Positions 51,976 through 61,029 of a DNA stretch of 64,000 nucleotides are shown here, piece after piece. Made by a program: the position numbers and the translations under genes. The stretch's first letter is position 1. Each line of letters opens with the position of its first letter. The notes under the pieces are model-generated. The model did no database searches and had not been told where the DNA came from. It saw only the letters and a list, made by a program, of their open reading frames with translations. Origin of the DNA: Glaciecola flavus (GTDB lineage Bacteria > Pseudomonadota > Gammaproteobacteria > Enterobacterales > Alteromonadaceae); contig NZ_JBHRSW010000005.1 in NCBI RefSeq assembly GCF_042646125.1, positions 248,001 to 312,000 of the forward strand. The letters are read 5' to 3'.

Positions 51976-53184
51976 ATGCCCATAACTAACCCTGAGAAGT
52001 TTGTAGAAGAGTACTGGCAAAAAAAGCCTTGTGTCATTAGAGATTTTATTCCTGATTTTTCTGATCCCATTGACGAACACGAACTAGCGGGCTTGGCTCA
52101 ACTCGATGAAATTGACGCGCGCATACTCTCCCAGCACGAAGGGAAATGGACGGTCACACAAGGTCCAATAGAAGATTTTAGTGAACTTTGTATGCATGAT
52201 TGGACACTGTTAGTTCAAGGCGTCGACAGATATATTGAAGAGGTCGATGCCCTATTTGAACATGTCACTTTTTTACCGGCATGGCGAACCGACGATGTCA
52301 TGGTCAGCTATTCTGTAAAGAATGCGGGCGTCGGAGCGCATATCGATGAGTACGATGTCTTTATTGTTCAAGGTAAAGGAAGGCGTCGTTGGCAAGTTGG
52401 CTTGCCGGGTGAATTTAAGACGCACGTGCCCCATCCCTTGCTACGACTGATCGATGGCTTTTCACCCATAATCGATGTGGAATTAGATCCCGGAGATGCT
52501 ATTTATATCCCTCCTCATCATCCACACTGCGGTGTTACTATCGAAGATAGCCTAAATTATTCACTGGGTTTTCGAGCTCCCAATACTATCGAACTATTGT
52601 TTGGGTTCGTTGATGAGTGTATGGCTAATCGTGACGAGGATACAGCAATACAAAATCATCTCTTTGCTGACTTGCCAAAATTAATGAAGAAACGATACAC
52701 CGATGCTGATTTGTCACAAAAACGAAAGGCACTACTATCAAATCAACACCTTGTTTCAAACGCTGAGCTACTCGCATTAAAAAAGCAACTTATCAACTTC
52801 ATTGAAGACGAGAGCACAAATGCGTCTCTTTTGCAGTTTATCAGTCGTCAAGATTTACATCATGACGAACCCATTCAAAATGACTCTGTCGATACAAAGC
52901 AAGACTTACTGAATTTACTGAGCACCGGCGTAACGATTGCTAAATCTAGCGGCGTAAAACCCATTTACACCGATTGTTCAGAGCTAGACACCGAGTTTGT
53001 TTTTTATGTTGATGGACAGCATTTTTCTGTAGAAAAATCGCTACGCACTCTGTTTAAAAATCTGATCAAGCAGACTGCTTTAGTATTGTCTGCAAATGAC
53101 CTACAACTCTTGCAGGAGCATGAACAAGGTCTACTCACCCTGCTTGAATTGATCAATGCTGGGTATTATTTTATTAAAGACTAG
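51976..53184 (+). CDS. roxA: Ribosomal protein uL16 arginine hydroxylase (JmjC cupin)
   Basis: 2-oxoglutarate/Fe(II) oxygenase homologous to E. coli RoxA/YcfD, which hydroxylates an Arg of ribosomal protein L16. 402 residues from ATG 51976. Early part EEYWQKKPCVIRDF and GLAQLDEIDARILSQHEGKW align well with RoxA. Iron ligands are in GVGAHIDEYDVFIVQG (HxD) and the distal His in YIPPHHPHCGV. RKGRRRW-type GKGRRRWQVG precedes the barrel. The C-terminal dimerisation/winged-helix region ends with LLELINAGYYFIKD. No strong ribosome site for either candidate start. Confidence 0.93.
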   Translation: MPITNPEKFVEEYWQKKPCVIRDFIPDFSDPIDEHELAGLAQLDEIDARILSQHEGKWTVTQGPIEDFSELCMHDWTLLVQGVDRYIEEVDALFEHVTFLPAWRTDDVMVSYSVKNAGVGAHIDEYDVFIVQGKGRRRWQVGLPGEFKTHVPHPLLRLIDGFSPIIDVELDPGDAIYIPPHHPHCGVTIEDSLNYSLGFRAPNTIELLFGFVDECMANRDEDTAIQNHLFADLPKLMKKRYTDADLSQKRKALLSNQHLVSNAELLALKKQLINFIEDESTNASLLQFISRQDLHHDEPIQNDSVDTKQDLLNLLSTGVTIAKSSGVKPIYTDCSELDTEFVFYVDGQHFSVEKSLRTLFKNLIKQTALVLSANDLQLLQEHEQGLLTLLELINAGYYFIKD

Positions 53185-53215
53185 AGGGTGTCGATAAGCG
53201 CGGTAGATAAACGCG

Positions 53216-54508
53216 CTAATCTGGAAAACATATTTTTCCCATTGAAACGACGGGTTTGTCGTGAGTATTTTGGCTAATATGTGATTCCATTGCATTGCTA
53301 CCAGCCAAGCATTCATTTGCAAGTAAGGCAAACAGCACAGCTTCTTTGGCATCAGGGTCTAGACCCAAAGTCTCGGTAGTTTGCACCTTATATCTGGGTA
53401 ATAAATCCCGTATATTATTCATGATTAGAGGATTATGTACCCCACCACCACTCATATATATTTCTACCTTGGTCACCGCGCTTTGTTCCATCTTATTTGC
53501 CGTTTTAATGCAGGCTTTAATCCCCTTAGCAATCGACTTTGCAGTCAGGATGCTTAAGCTTGTCAGCACATCAACATGCTGATAAACCTTAGCGGTTTTA
53601 GCTAGGCCATTCGGGGTTTTCGCCTTGCAGTCTGTTGTTTCAATAACAACTGGGATTGATGCCATTAGGTCTTCTAAGTACTGTAAACTAAATAACTCTG
53701 GCCCTGTTGTTTTAGGCATACTGAGTTCGAAAAAAGGGTGTGCTAACAGCGCTTCAAGTAAAGCGGGTATCGGCTCTCCCTTAGTCGCAAGTTCAGCGTT
53801 TTTATCGTAACTTAGGGGGGTAAAATACTTCCTCACATAGGCATCTAGCAAGGTGTTTCCCGGTCCCAAATCAGAACAAACCACGTCTTCAAAATTTGCG
53901 CCCTCTGGTATATATGTCAAATTAGCAATACCACCAATGTTGACTAGACAGCGCTTACATTCTTGAGACGCATACAATAGATAGTCGCCATACATAGCTA
54001 ATGGCGCGCCTTCTCCTCCAGCTGCAATATGACGCTGACGAAAATCTGATAATGTAGTGATTCCGCAAGCTTTAGCGACATGGTCGCCATCGCCTATTTG
54101 AAAGGTGGCATTCGGTCTGTGCATTTGTTGATGAAAAGATCTTGGCGCATGGAAAACCGTTTGTCCGTGACTGGCAATGCAATCAACTTCAGATGGTTGA
54201 ATCCCCCACTCAGCCAACTGTTCCGCAACCAGCTTACCGTGTAAAGCGCCTATTTCTTCATTGAGGATGGTCAACTCCATCATATCCACGCGCCTTTGGG
54301 CAAAAACGCGTTGAATACGCTTTTTCATTTTTGCTTGGTACGCTATCGAAATAAACTCACATACTTCGACATCTGTACTGATACCACTCCCTTTAATCCG
54401 ACAAAGCGCAATATCTAGGCCGTCTAGCGATGTGCCACTCATTAGGCCGACGATTAATCGCTGTTTTTTTTGACTGCTGGCAAACAATCGAGATATATGG
54501 TCACGCAT
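53216..54508 (-). CDS. anmK: Anhydro-N-acetylmuramic acid kinase
   Basis: Phosphorylates recycled anhydro-MurNAc to MurNAc-6-P. 430 residues, longer than E. coli AnmK (369). IVGLMSGTSLDGLDIALC near 18 is the phosphate loop, CIASHGQTVFHAP the conserved His region, RQRHIAAGGEGAPLAMYGD the catalytic Asp/Gly region, NIGGIANLTYI and DLGPGNTLLDAYVRKYF the sugar site. The extra length is an N-terminal extension, small internal insertions and a C-terminal tail after LLANECLAG. No murQ neighbour. The sequence is nearer the long LDGLDIA type than the E. coli form. Confidence 0.9.
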   Translation of the reverse strand: MRDHISRLFASSQKKQRLIVGLMSGTSLDGLDIALCRIKGSGISTDVEVCEFISIAYQAKMKKRIQRVFAQRRVDMMELTILNEEIGALHGKLVAEQLAEWGIQPSEVDCIASHGQTVFHAPRSFHQQMHRPNATFQIGDGDHVAKACGITTLSDFRQRHIAAGGEGAPLAMYGDYLLYASQECKRCLVNIGGIANLTYIPEGANFEDVVCSDLGPGNTLLDAYVRKYFTPLSYDKNAELATKGEPIPALLEALLAHPFFELSMPKTTGPELFSLQYLEDLMASIPVVIETTDCKAKTPNGLAKTAKVYQHVDVLTSLSILTAKSIAKGIKACIKTANKMEQSAVTKVEIYMSGGGVHNPLIMNNIRDLLPRYKVQTTETLGLDPDAKEAVLFALLANECLAGSNAMESHISQNTHDKPVVSMGKICFPD

Positions 54509-54628
54509 TCAGTATATAGAAAATGGGAATATTGATAGTCGAGAATACATCTAAACTAGCCGAAGTGGTAGTGATAGCGACCACATCTGCAAATCTTGCC
54601 GCTTCAGTTGTTGACGGTCTATTTCCGT

Positions 54629-56275
54629 TTATCCTTTAAATTTTACAACTTTCCACTCATGTTCGCGTAAACATAGGCAAACATCGGACAATTCTTTATC
54701 AGTCACATACAAGAGCTTACTTAGCTTAACTGATACACCGGGATACAAATGTGAGCGAGAGATAATTTTGGCATTTTTTTGGTAGTTTGCTAAATTCTCC
54801 ACGTTTTCTTGCTCAACACCTTGCAGCCACTGCAACAAAGCTCGTTCTTCTTCCAAGGCTTGCTTTAGCGTGTCTACTTTTTCTTGTACCTCTGGTGTGT
54901 ACTCTTTGTTTTTAAATTGAGCATATTGCAATTCGTGATCAGCATTGGTGCTGGCTAAATCTTTGCGCATCTCTCGAAGCCCTTCTAACCGACGGGTAAT
55001 TTTGTCGTAGCCTTCAGTAAAGTCAACCTCTAACTTACTGCCTGATACTGCTCCCACGTTTCCCGCTTCGATATACCCAAAACTGACAATTTGACAGCCA
55101 AATATACTGCCCTGTGGTTGTTCGCCTCGGCCAACGTAGATATTGTCCATACACCGGATTTCACTGTGCGCTATCTGTTTCATCACACGTACTGCGCCCT
55201 TTGATTCAATGTAAACACCTTGCGCGTGTTGAAGCGCTACTTCCCCTTTTGCAATAAGCCGACAATCATCGACATCGGGTTTACCCATTACGCCTTGAGT
55301 AATAATTATGTCGCCTTCGGATTCAATGATTGCTGACTCAACAAAGCCATTAATCATAATATCACCACTGGCAAAAATTTTCATATTTTCCGTGACATCA
55401 CCATTCACAATGACAGAACCTTTGAAATTCACATTCCCTGTTTTGACGTTAACACCCTTAGAAATAAATGTGTTGTCGACAGTCATTACACCTTCTAAAA
55501 ATTTCGGTAAACCGTCGATACTGGCAATGATAAGTTGTTTGTTTTGGGTACTGAGTTCGGTGTTTTCGCCAAGCTTAATTTCGCATTCATCGCCACGCTC
55601 TGCTTGGATTTTTTTATTCGTCACCGTAAATCCGGAACGCCCTTGTGAAGGAGGCAATATTTCTGCGATTGTATCGCCTTGTTTGACACAAATGATCTCC
55701 CCCAAATCACGCATGTCTACCTTGTTGCCTTCCGCTTTTTTGGGTTGAAGTACTCGTTCTAGTGCATTTTCTACTAGTGGACGCACTCTGGAATTTTTAC
55801 CTTTTCTCGGCGGTAAGCCTTTAGCAATGATTTCTTTGTGTGTTCTACCCGGCTGTAAGCTCTTTATTTGTTCTACGAGCTTATTGATGATTTTGACACT
55901 CCAGCCTCGCACAATACCTTTGTCAGCTAGCGCTTGATGGAAATTGGCAAGTTTGGGTATCGCACCACCAAATGCACCGATAACGGTCATACTCGCTTCC
56001 ATTTCATCTTCACTAATTTTGACCTTAATCTCAGCGTCTTTTAATTCGGCAACAGGGCATGTAAAAGCCTCGACCTTGCCTTCTCCCGATGCTTTTTTTG
56101 CGTTTGCCACTAAGCTGTTTACTGCATCTTCTTTAATGAAGTAGTGACCAAACTCAGATTTTTGGATAAACTTTTTTAGTAGATCAGCTTCAAGTGACGC
56201 GTCACACTCGTTGGGAGACACTGTCGCGAGTACAGTGCTATGTTCTTCTGAAAATGATAGCGCTACGCCATTCAT
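54629..56275 (-). CDS. FapA/DUF342 family polymer-forming protein
   Basis: A 548-residue cytosolic protein of the DUF342 (flagellar assembly protein A) family. The N-terminal part (about 1-160) is the FapA N-domain; a right-handed beta-helix follows from about 235, with repeating V-N-G-D and E-S-E-G-D turns such as FKGSVIVNGDVTENMKI. A coiled-coil segment near 420-510 (LEGLREMRKDLAS and VDTLKQALEEERALLQWL) precedes a C-terminal cap. No flagellar genes are nearby. In Vibrio vulnificus FapA links glucose uptake to polar flagellation; a similar role here is only possible. Confidence 0.88.
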   Translation of the reverse strand: MNGVALSFSEEHSTVLATVSPNECDASLEADLLKKFIQKSEFGHYFIKEDAVNSLVANAKKASGEGKVEAFTCPVAELKDAEIKVKISEDEMEASMTVIGAFGGAIPKLANFHQALADKGIVRGWSVKIINKLVEQIKSLQPGRTHKEIIAKGLPPRKGKNSRVRPLVENALERVLQPKKAEGNKVDMRDLGEIICVKQGDTIAEILPPSQGRSGFTVTNKKIQAERGDECEIKLGENTELSTQNKQLIIASIDGLPKFLEGVMTVDNTFISKGVNVKTGNVNFKGSVIVNGDVTENMKIFASGDIMINGFVESAIIESEGDIIITQGVMGKPDVDDCRLIAKGEVALQHAQGVYIESKGAVRVMKQIAHSEIRCMDNIYVGRGEQPQGSIFGCQIVSFGYIEAGNVGAVSGSKLEVDFTEGYDKITRRLEGLREMRKDLASTNADHELQYAQFKNKEYTPEVQEKVDTLKQALEEERALLQWLQGVEQENVENLANYQKNAKIISRSHLYPGVSVKLSKLLYVTDKELSDVCLCLREHEWKVVKFKG

Positions 56276-56351
56276 GCATCTGCCTTTAGGCTTGAATTGA
56301 TTGACCTTTGTTAGACCTATCGGCAGAAGTGCTTAGTTTTTAAGCATTAAT

Positions 56352-58655
56352 CTATGACTGTGTGACACTAATAGTAGTCGTATCTTCTTTCTCAATAATT
56401 ACCGGAATCGACTTTGAAGTCGGGGTAAACGAATCTTCTCCTACACTGTCGAAAGCGACAAGTGGATTCAATTCGGGGTAGTAACCCGCTACGTTACCAC
56501 GTGGTATGTCGTAAAACTGTACAGTAAAGCCTTTAACTTGGCGTTCAACATTGTCCTCCCATATGGAGCGAATACAAATGCGTTCCATGTCGACCAAACC
56601 AAGTTTTTCACCGTCTTTTGGGTGCATGAATAGCACATTGCGGTTTCCTTTCACGCCACGATATCGATCGTCCATACCATAAATAGTTGTGTTGTATTGG
56701 TCGTGCGAACGCATGGTTTGCAAAGTCAACACCGTTGCTTTGTTATCCTGCAATAAGGCCTCAGTCGCCATCGAGAAGAGAGAGTCAGGCAAAGCGTCAT
56801 CTGAAAAATTAGCCTTGCCCGAAGCAGTATTCCATCTTAATTCAGCGGCAGCGTTGACGAGGTGAAAGCCACCGGGTTGATTAAGTTTTTCATTGAATCC
56901 ATCGAAGCCCTCTATTGTTTGGGCAATAAGATCGCGAATTTTATCGTAGTCAGATGCCATATCTAACCAGTCTATGGGATTTGCCCCCAAGGTTGAATGA
57001 GCCATATTGGCTACAATCGCGGTTTCTGACATGCAAAGCGAAGATATAGGTGCGGTATTCCCCGCCGATGCATGTACCATACTAAAAGTGTCTTCTACGG
57101 TAATTTTTTGCTCGCCTGCCATTTGCTGGTCAACTTCCGTGCGTCCTAAGCAAGGCAATATCAAGGCATCTTCCGAAACCAACAAGTGCGTCCTATTCAG
57201 TTTAGTACTAATCTGCACGTTAAGCTCGGCTGCACGGATTGCTTGCTGAGTAAATTCAGTGTCCGGTGCGGCTGCCGCCAGGTTACCGCCCAAACAAATT
57301 AAGACCTTACTTTGTTTGTTATGCAAAGCTTTTAAAGCAGCATATACATTGTGACCATGCTCTTGCGGCATAGCGTGATCTAACACGCGACTCAAGTTAT
57401 TTAGTAAAGCTTGCGGCGGTTTTTCGTTGATACCCATTGTGCGATTTCCTTGCACATTGCTATGCCCACGCACAGGACATAAACCCGCCCCATTTTTACC
57501 TAACTGTCCGGTCAATAAATGTAAATTGGCTATTTCACGGATGGTGGCAACAGAGTGTTTATGCTGTGTCAAACCCATTGCCCAAGTCGAAATAACGCGT
57601 TTACTGTGAGCAAAAACATTGGCAGCCTGCATGATTGATTGTTTGTCTATACCTGACTGCTCAACGATGCTCTCCCAAGAAGTTTGCTTAACGGCTTTGG
57701 CATAATCTTCAAAGCCTTGCGTGTGGTCATAGACAAAATCACAGTGAATACTGTCTGGGTAACGCTCAAAGATAGTTTTAGCTAAGCCGCGAATAAAAGC
57801 CATATCGCCACCTAGTTTTGGGCATAAATATAAATGACTGATATCAACCGATTTTGATGTCAACAACTCAACCGGATTTTGTGGACTGGCGAATTTTTCT
57901 AAGGCGACCTCTTTTAAATTATTAATAGTGATAATTTTGCAACCACCTTTTACCGCCTTGCGCAAGGCGTTCATCATACGAGGGTGATTGGTGCCTGGGT
58001 TTTGCCCATATACAAATATCGCATCAGCGGCATAAAAATCGTCCAACACCACGGTGCCTTTGCCCACGCCCACAGATTTTGACAAAGCAACGCCACTTGC
58101 TTCGTGACACATATTAGAACAATCAGGAAAATTATTTGTGCCTAAGCTTCGACCAAATAATTGATATAGGTATGAGGCTTCATTGCTTGCACGGCCAGAT
58201 GTATAGAACTCTACTTCATTCGGTGACGCTAATGACTTAAGTTTTGAGCCAATTAGCGCAAAGGCATCTTGCCACGAAATTTCTTCATAGTGCCCTGATT
58301 CCTTAGAATAACGCATCGGATGTGTCAGCCTGCCTTGGTATTCGAGCCAGTAATCACTTTGTTTTTTGAGTTTTTGTACACTGTACTTGGCAAAAAACTC
58401 AGGTCCAACGGTTTGTTCCGTTGATTCCCAAGCAATGGCCTTGGCACCATTTTCACAAAAATGCAGCATCCCTTCAGTGCTGTCACCCCATGCACATCCG
58501 GGGCAATCAAAGCCCCCCGCTTTATTTACCTTCAACAAGTTTTTAATGTTGCTTTTGACACGCCTACTTTGCACAAGCTGCTTGAAGGTAGATGTCACTG
58601 AAGGCATCCCCCCCGCTTTATTCGGCTTGTTAATTGTGATCTTGTTGTCTTTCAT
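56352..58655 (-). CDS. FdhF/YdeP family molybdopterin oxidoreductase
   Basis: A 767-residue cytosolic molybdoenzyme of the YdeP family (formate-dehydrogenase-H-like; E. coli YdeP is linked to acid resistance). FDCPGCAWGD near 50-58 carries two cysteines (C51, C54) of the family. EVEFYTSGRASNEASYLYQL and NNFPDCSNMCHEASG follow, where C183 is at the place of the Mo/Se ligand of formate dehydrogenases. Molybdopterin-binding parts include GQNPGTNHPRMMNAL and PVRGHSNVQGNRTMG; the C-terminal MopB domain has RSHDQYNTTIYGMDDRYRG. The physiological substrate is unknown. fdhD lies 14 nt upstream in the same operon. Confidence 0.92.
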   Translation of the reverse strand: MKDNKITINKPNKAGGMPSVTSTFKQLVQSRRVKSNIKNLLKVNKAGGFDCPGCAWGDSTEGMLHFCENGAKAIAWESTEQTVGPEFFAKYSVQKLKKQSDYWLEYQGRLTHPMRYSKESGHYEEISWQDAFALIGSKLKSLASPNEVEFYTSGRASNEASYLYQLFGRSLGTNNFPDCSNMCHEASGVALSKSVGVGKGTVVLDDFYAADAIFVYGQNPGTNHPRMMNALRKAVKGGCKIITINNLKEVALEKFASPQNPVELLTSKSVDISHLYLCPKLGGDMAFIRGLAKTIFERYPDSIHCDFVYDHTQGFEDYAKAVKQTSWESIVEQSGIDKQSIMQAANVFAHSKRVISTWAMGLTQHKHSVATIREIANLHLLTGQLGKNGAGLCPVRGHSNVQGNRTMGINEKPPQALLNNLSRVLDHAMPQEHGHNVYAALKALHNKQSKVLICLGGNLAAAAPDTEFTQQAIRAAELNVQISTKLNRTHLLVSEDALILPCLGRTEVDQQMAGEQKITVEDTFSMVHASAGNTAPISSLCMSETAIVANMAHSTLGANPIDWLDMASDYDKIRDLIAQTIEGFDGFNEKLNQPGGFHLVNAAAELRWNTASGKANFSDDALPDSLFSMATEALLQDNKATVLTLQTMRSHDQYNTTIYGMDDRYRGVKGNRNVLFMHPKDGEKLGLVDMERICIRSIWEDNVERQVKGFTVQFYDIPRGNVAGYYPELNPLVAFDSVGEDSFTPTSKSIPVIIEKEDTTTISVTQS

Positions 58656-58669
58656 AGCATTCTCTAAAT

Positions 58670-59470
58670 TTAGTAAATTCGCGGCTCGTCTGTTTTGGGA
58701 ACATGAATAAGCGTTATATTGTATGTCTTGGCTAGTTTAAGGGCTAAGTCGCTTGGCGAGGCGAAACTGATCAAAACACTCGTGCCAAAACGCGCGATTT
58801 TGTGCACCAACTCAGCACCACACCGACTGGTTATCAGTACTGCGCCAGCCTCAGCCCCTACATTATTTAGTCTTAACCGGCCGATCAGTTTATCTAAAGC
58901 GTTGTGGCGACCAATGTCTTCCTGACAGTATTCAATATCCAAGTCAGTATTTAGCCAAAATGCAGCATGCATGGCACCACTATTTTGTGCGCGTTGCTGA
59001 AATTTATTTACCCTTTTGCGCAATTGACGTAATTGATTTGATTCGAGGGAAATCGTTTTCGCAACAGATGAAGCTGCATAACGAGGTAATTCAGGAAAAA
59101 CTTGGGACAAAGCTTGCGTGCCACAAACGCCGCAACCGCCCGCACCTCGCATTGCTCTGAGACGATTTTGCAAACCCTGCATACAACGCTTCGCCACCTC
59201 ACAGTGAGCGGTGATACCCTCAGTGCTGCTGGATAACTCTATCCCATGAATGTCGTAAGTGTTATCTACAATACCTTCGGTAAACAAAAAGCCATGAACA
59301 AAATTTTCGATATCATAAGGCGTGAGCATCATCACAACAAAGCTGATGCCATTGATTTCGATCGCTGTTGCCACCTCTTCAGGAAGCGCAATTTCATTCG
59401 CTTTTTTGCTGGCATCGCTATGATGGACTGAGGCCTGAGTTATTTTTTGTTTATGCAAAACACTGAACAC
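58670..59470 (-). CDS. fdhD: Formate dehydrogenase accessory sulfurtransferase FdhD
   Basis: Passes sulfur from IscS to the molybdenum cofactor of formate-dehydrogenase-type enzymes. 266 residues: DIENFVHGFLFTEGIV near 52-67, the catalytic cysteines C113 and C116 in GGCGVCGTQAL, and QEDIGRHNALDKLIG plus LITSRCGAELVHKIARFG as the cofactor-binding half. The start is GTG at 59470 with a poor ribosome site; a start within the first 20 codons cannot be excluded. It lies immediately before the YdeP-family gene, its likely client. Confidence 0.95.
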   Translation of the reverse strand: MFSVLHKQKITQASVHHSDASKKANEIALPEEVATAIEINGISFVVMMLTPYDIENFVHGFLFTEGIVDNTYDIHGIELSSSTEGITAHCEVAKRCMQGLQNRLRAMRGAGGCGVCGTQALSQVFPELPRYAASSVAKTISLESNQLRQLRKRVNKFQQRAQNSGAMHAAFWLNTDLDIEYCQEDIGRHNALDKLIGRLRLNNVGAEAGAVLITSRCGAELVHKIARFGTSVLISFASPSDLALKLAKTYNITLIHVPKTDEPRIY

Positions 59471-59724
59471 TCAACTACTGACAAACCTGTGTATGGTAAC
59501 CGATTTATGCCACTTATTACACCGACAAATTAAGCGGTTTTTCGGTAACAGCAAGTAGCCATTTTTTGGCTAGGGCTTACATTTGGCATGACTATTCAGC
59601 GCAGGCTAATCCCGCCCAGATATGAAAGCCCCCAATGCTTGTTAAAAATTGCAAAGCTAGGCTCAACAGGCCATAATTGTGTGTAATAACCGTAAGATTA
59701 AAAGCAAATTTGTGAGCATAATGG

Positions 59725-60630
59725 ATGATAAACAAAAACTCTAAAGTCATTGTTATTGATTGGGGAACGACCAATTTTCGTGCTTTTTTGCTTGATAGCA
59801 ACAACGAGTTGATCAGTGAAACTGCCGCGAACATTGGGCTTTTGTCCATCAATGACGGCAACTTTGCTCGCGCTCTTGCGTCCATTCTAGAAAAATGGCA
59901 ACCCGACTATAAAGCTATGCCAATCATCATGGCCGGAATGGTTGGTTCAGCAAAAGGTTGGCATAATGTTGATTATGTCAACTGCCCCATGAGCGCTGGA
60001 GACTTATGTCACTCTTTGTTTAATTTCCAATTGCCATGGGGGCCAGAAGCCCTAATTGTACCCGGTGTCAGTTATACATCGTCGATTGGCAAAGACGTCA
60101 TGCGCGGCGAAGAAATACAAATTTTTGGTTTAGCATCACTACTGAAAGCCCATCAATTCGAAGCTGTTTTTCCGGGCACGCACAGCAAACACGTCGTGTT
60201 TGAACAAGGCCAGATCCTCAGTTTTGCAACTTACATGACAGGAGAATTATTCTCCATCTTAGATAAACACAGTATTCTGGCAAGTGAAAAAGCTGACAAA
60301 CATGAGTTTTCAAGCACTGCGTTTTATCGCGGAATCAACGACGCCCAAGACGGACAATTGACCCATCGATTGTTTTTAGCCAGAACACATATGCTGTTTG
60401 CGCAGATTCAGGAAAGCGAAGTAGCCGACTACATATCTGGCATGCTTATAGGGCATGAATTGCAATCAAAAGTGGGGCAAAAAGTGGCTATAGTCGGCTC
60501 CGAGCATTTGAACGAGCGTTATTTGCTCGCGTGCAAACACATGAACATACAAGCAACAGCTTATGATGGAAACGACTGCTTTGTCGCCGGTGTCAAAGAA
60601 ATTGTTTTGAATTGTAGGGAGTCTAGTTAG
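59725..60630 (+). CDS. dgoK: 2-dehydro-3-deoxygalactonokinase
   Basis: Phosphorylates KDGal in the De Ley-Doudoroff galactose/galactonate route. 301 residues of the DgoK family (ASKHA fold): VIVIDWGTTNFRAFLLD at the N-terminus, IIMAGMVGSAKGWHNVDYV, PGVSYTSSIGKDVMRGEEIQIFG, and FPGTHSKHVVFEQGQI, all close to DgoK. The usual partner dgoA (KDPGal aldolase) is not next to it, nor are transport or galactonate genes. The region after it looks degraded. Substrate by homology only. Confidence 0.9.
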   Translation: MINKNSKVIVIDWGTTNFRAFLLDSNNELISETAANIGLLSINDGNFARALASILEKWQPDYKAMPIIMAGMVGSAKGWHNVDYVNCPMSAGDLCHSLFNFQLPWGPEALIVPGVSYTSSIGKDVMRGEEIQIFGLASLLKAHQFEAVFPGTHSKHVVFEQGQILSFATYMTGELFSILDKHSILASEKADKHEFSSTAFYRGINDAQDGQLTHRLFLARTHMLFAQIQESEVADYISGMLIGHELQSKVGQKVAIVGSEHLNERYLLACKHMNIQATAYDGNDCFVAGVKEIVLNCRESS

Positions 60631-61029
60631 CATATATGGAGATACTCGCTGCGCTTAAAATTTAGTCGGTCATCGCAGCCCAGTATCCTCAGCGACAATG
60701 GACTTCCTCATTTATGCCCTTGTCGCGGTGTGCCAACCTGAGTTTGAATACTCACAGTCAACATAAAGCACTAGCCCAAAATAATATTAGTTGATTTGGC
60801 AAAGGCACTTCCTACCAATAAAGACGGCAGCAAAGAGCTGAGTGGGCTGTTTCGTCAGTTATTCTCCGATTTGAATGAACATTTTTGTGAGCAAAACAGG
60901 CGGGGGTTGAGCTTTAGAGGAAGAACACCGAATTAGCAAAGCAATCAGAAGAAGCTAAGCGCTTGCAAACTATCTATATAGTTGTTCTACTGACCACAAC
61001 AGCACTCTTTGCCATAACAGGACGTGGTA
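60631..61029 (+). other. Gene-poor stretch with traces of decayed coding sequence
   Basis: 399 bp with no intact gene. Frame traces: about 60786-60936 reads LAKALPTNKDGSKELSGLF then RQLFSDLNEHFCEQNRRG and stops at TAG without a good start. In a shifted frame just after, AKQSEEAKRLQTIYIVV leads into a membrane-like LLTTTALFAITG. Together they look like the remains of one gene with a coiled segment and a membrane span after a frameshift, but I recognise no family. The first 150 bp (60631-60780) hold nothing I can identify. Confidence 0.35.

Noticed and set aside
53197..53217. AGCGCG/CGCGCT hairpin between roxA and anmK
   Set aside because: Only 6 bp, overlaps the anmK stop and has no T-run; not enough for a terminator call.
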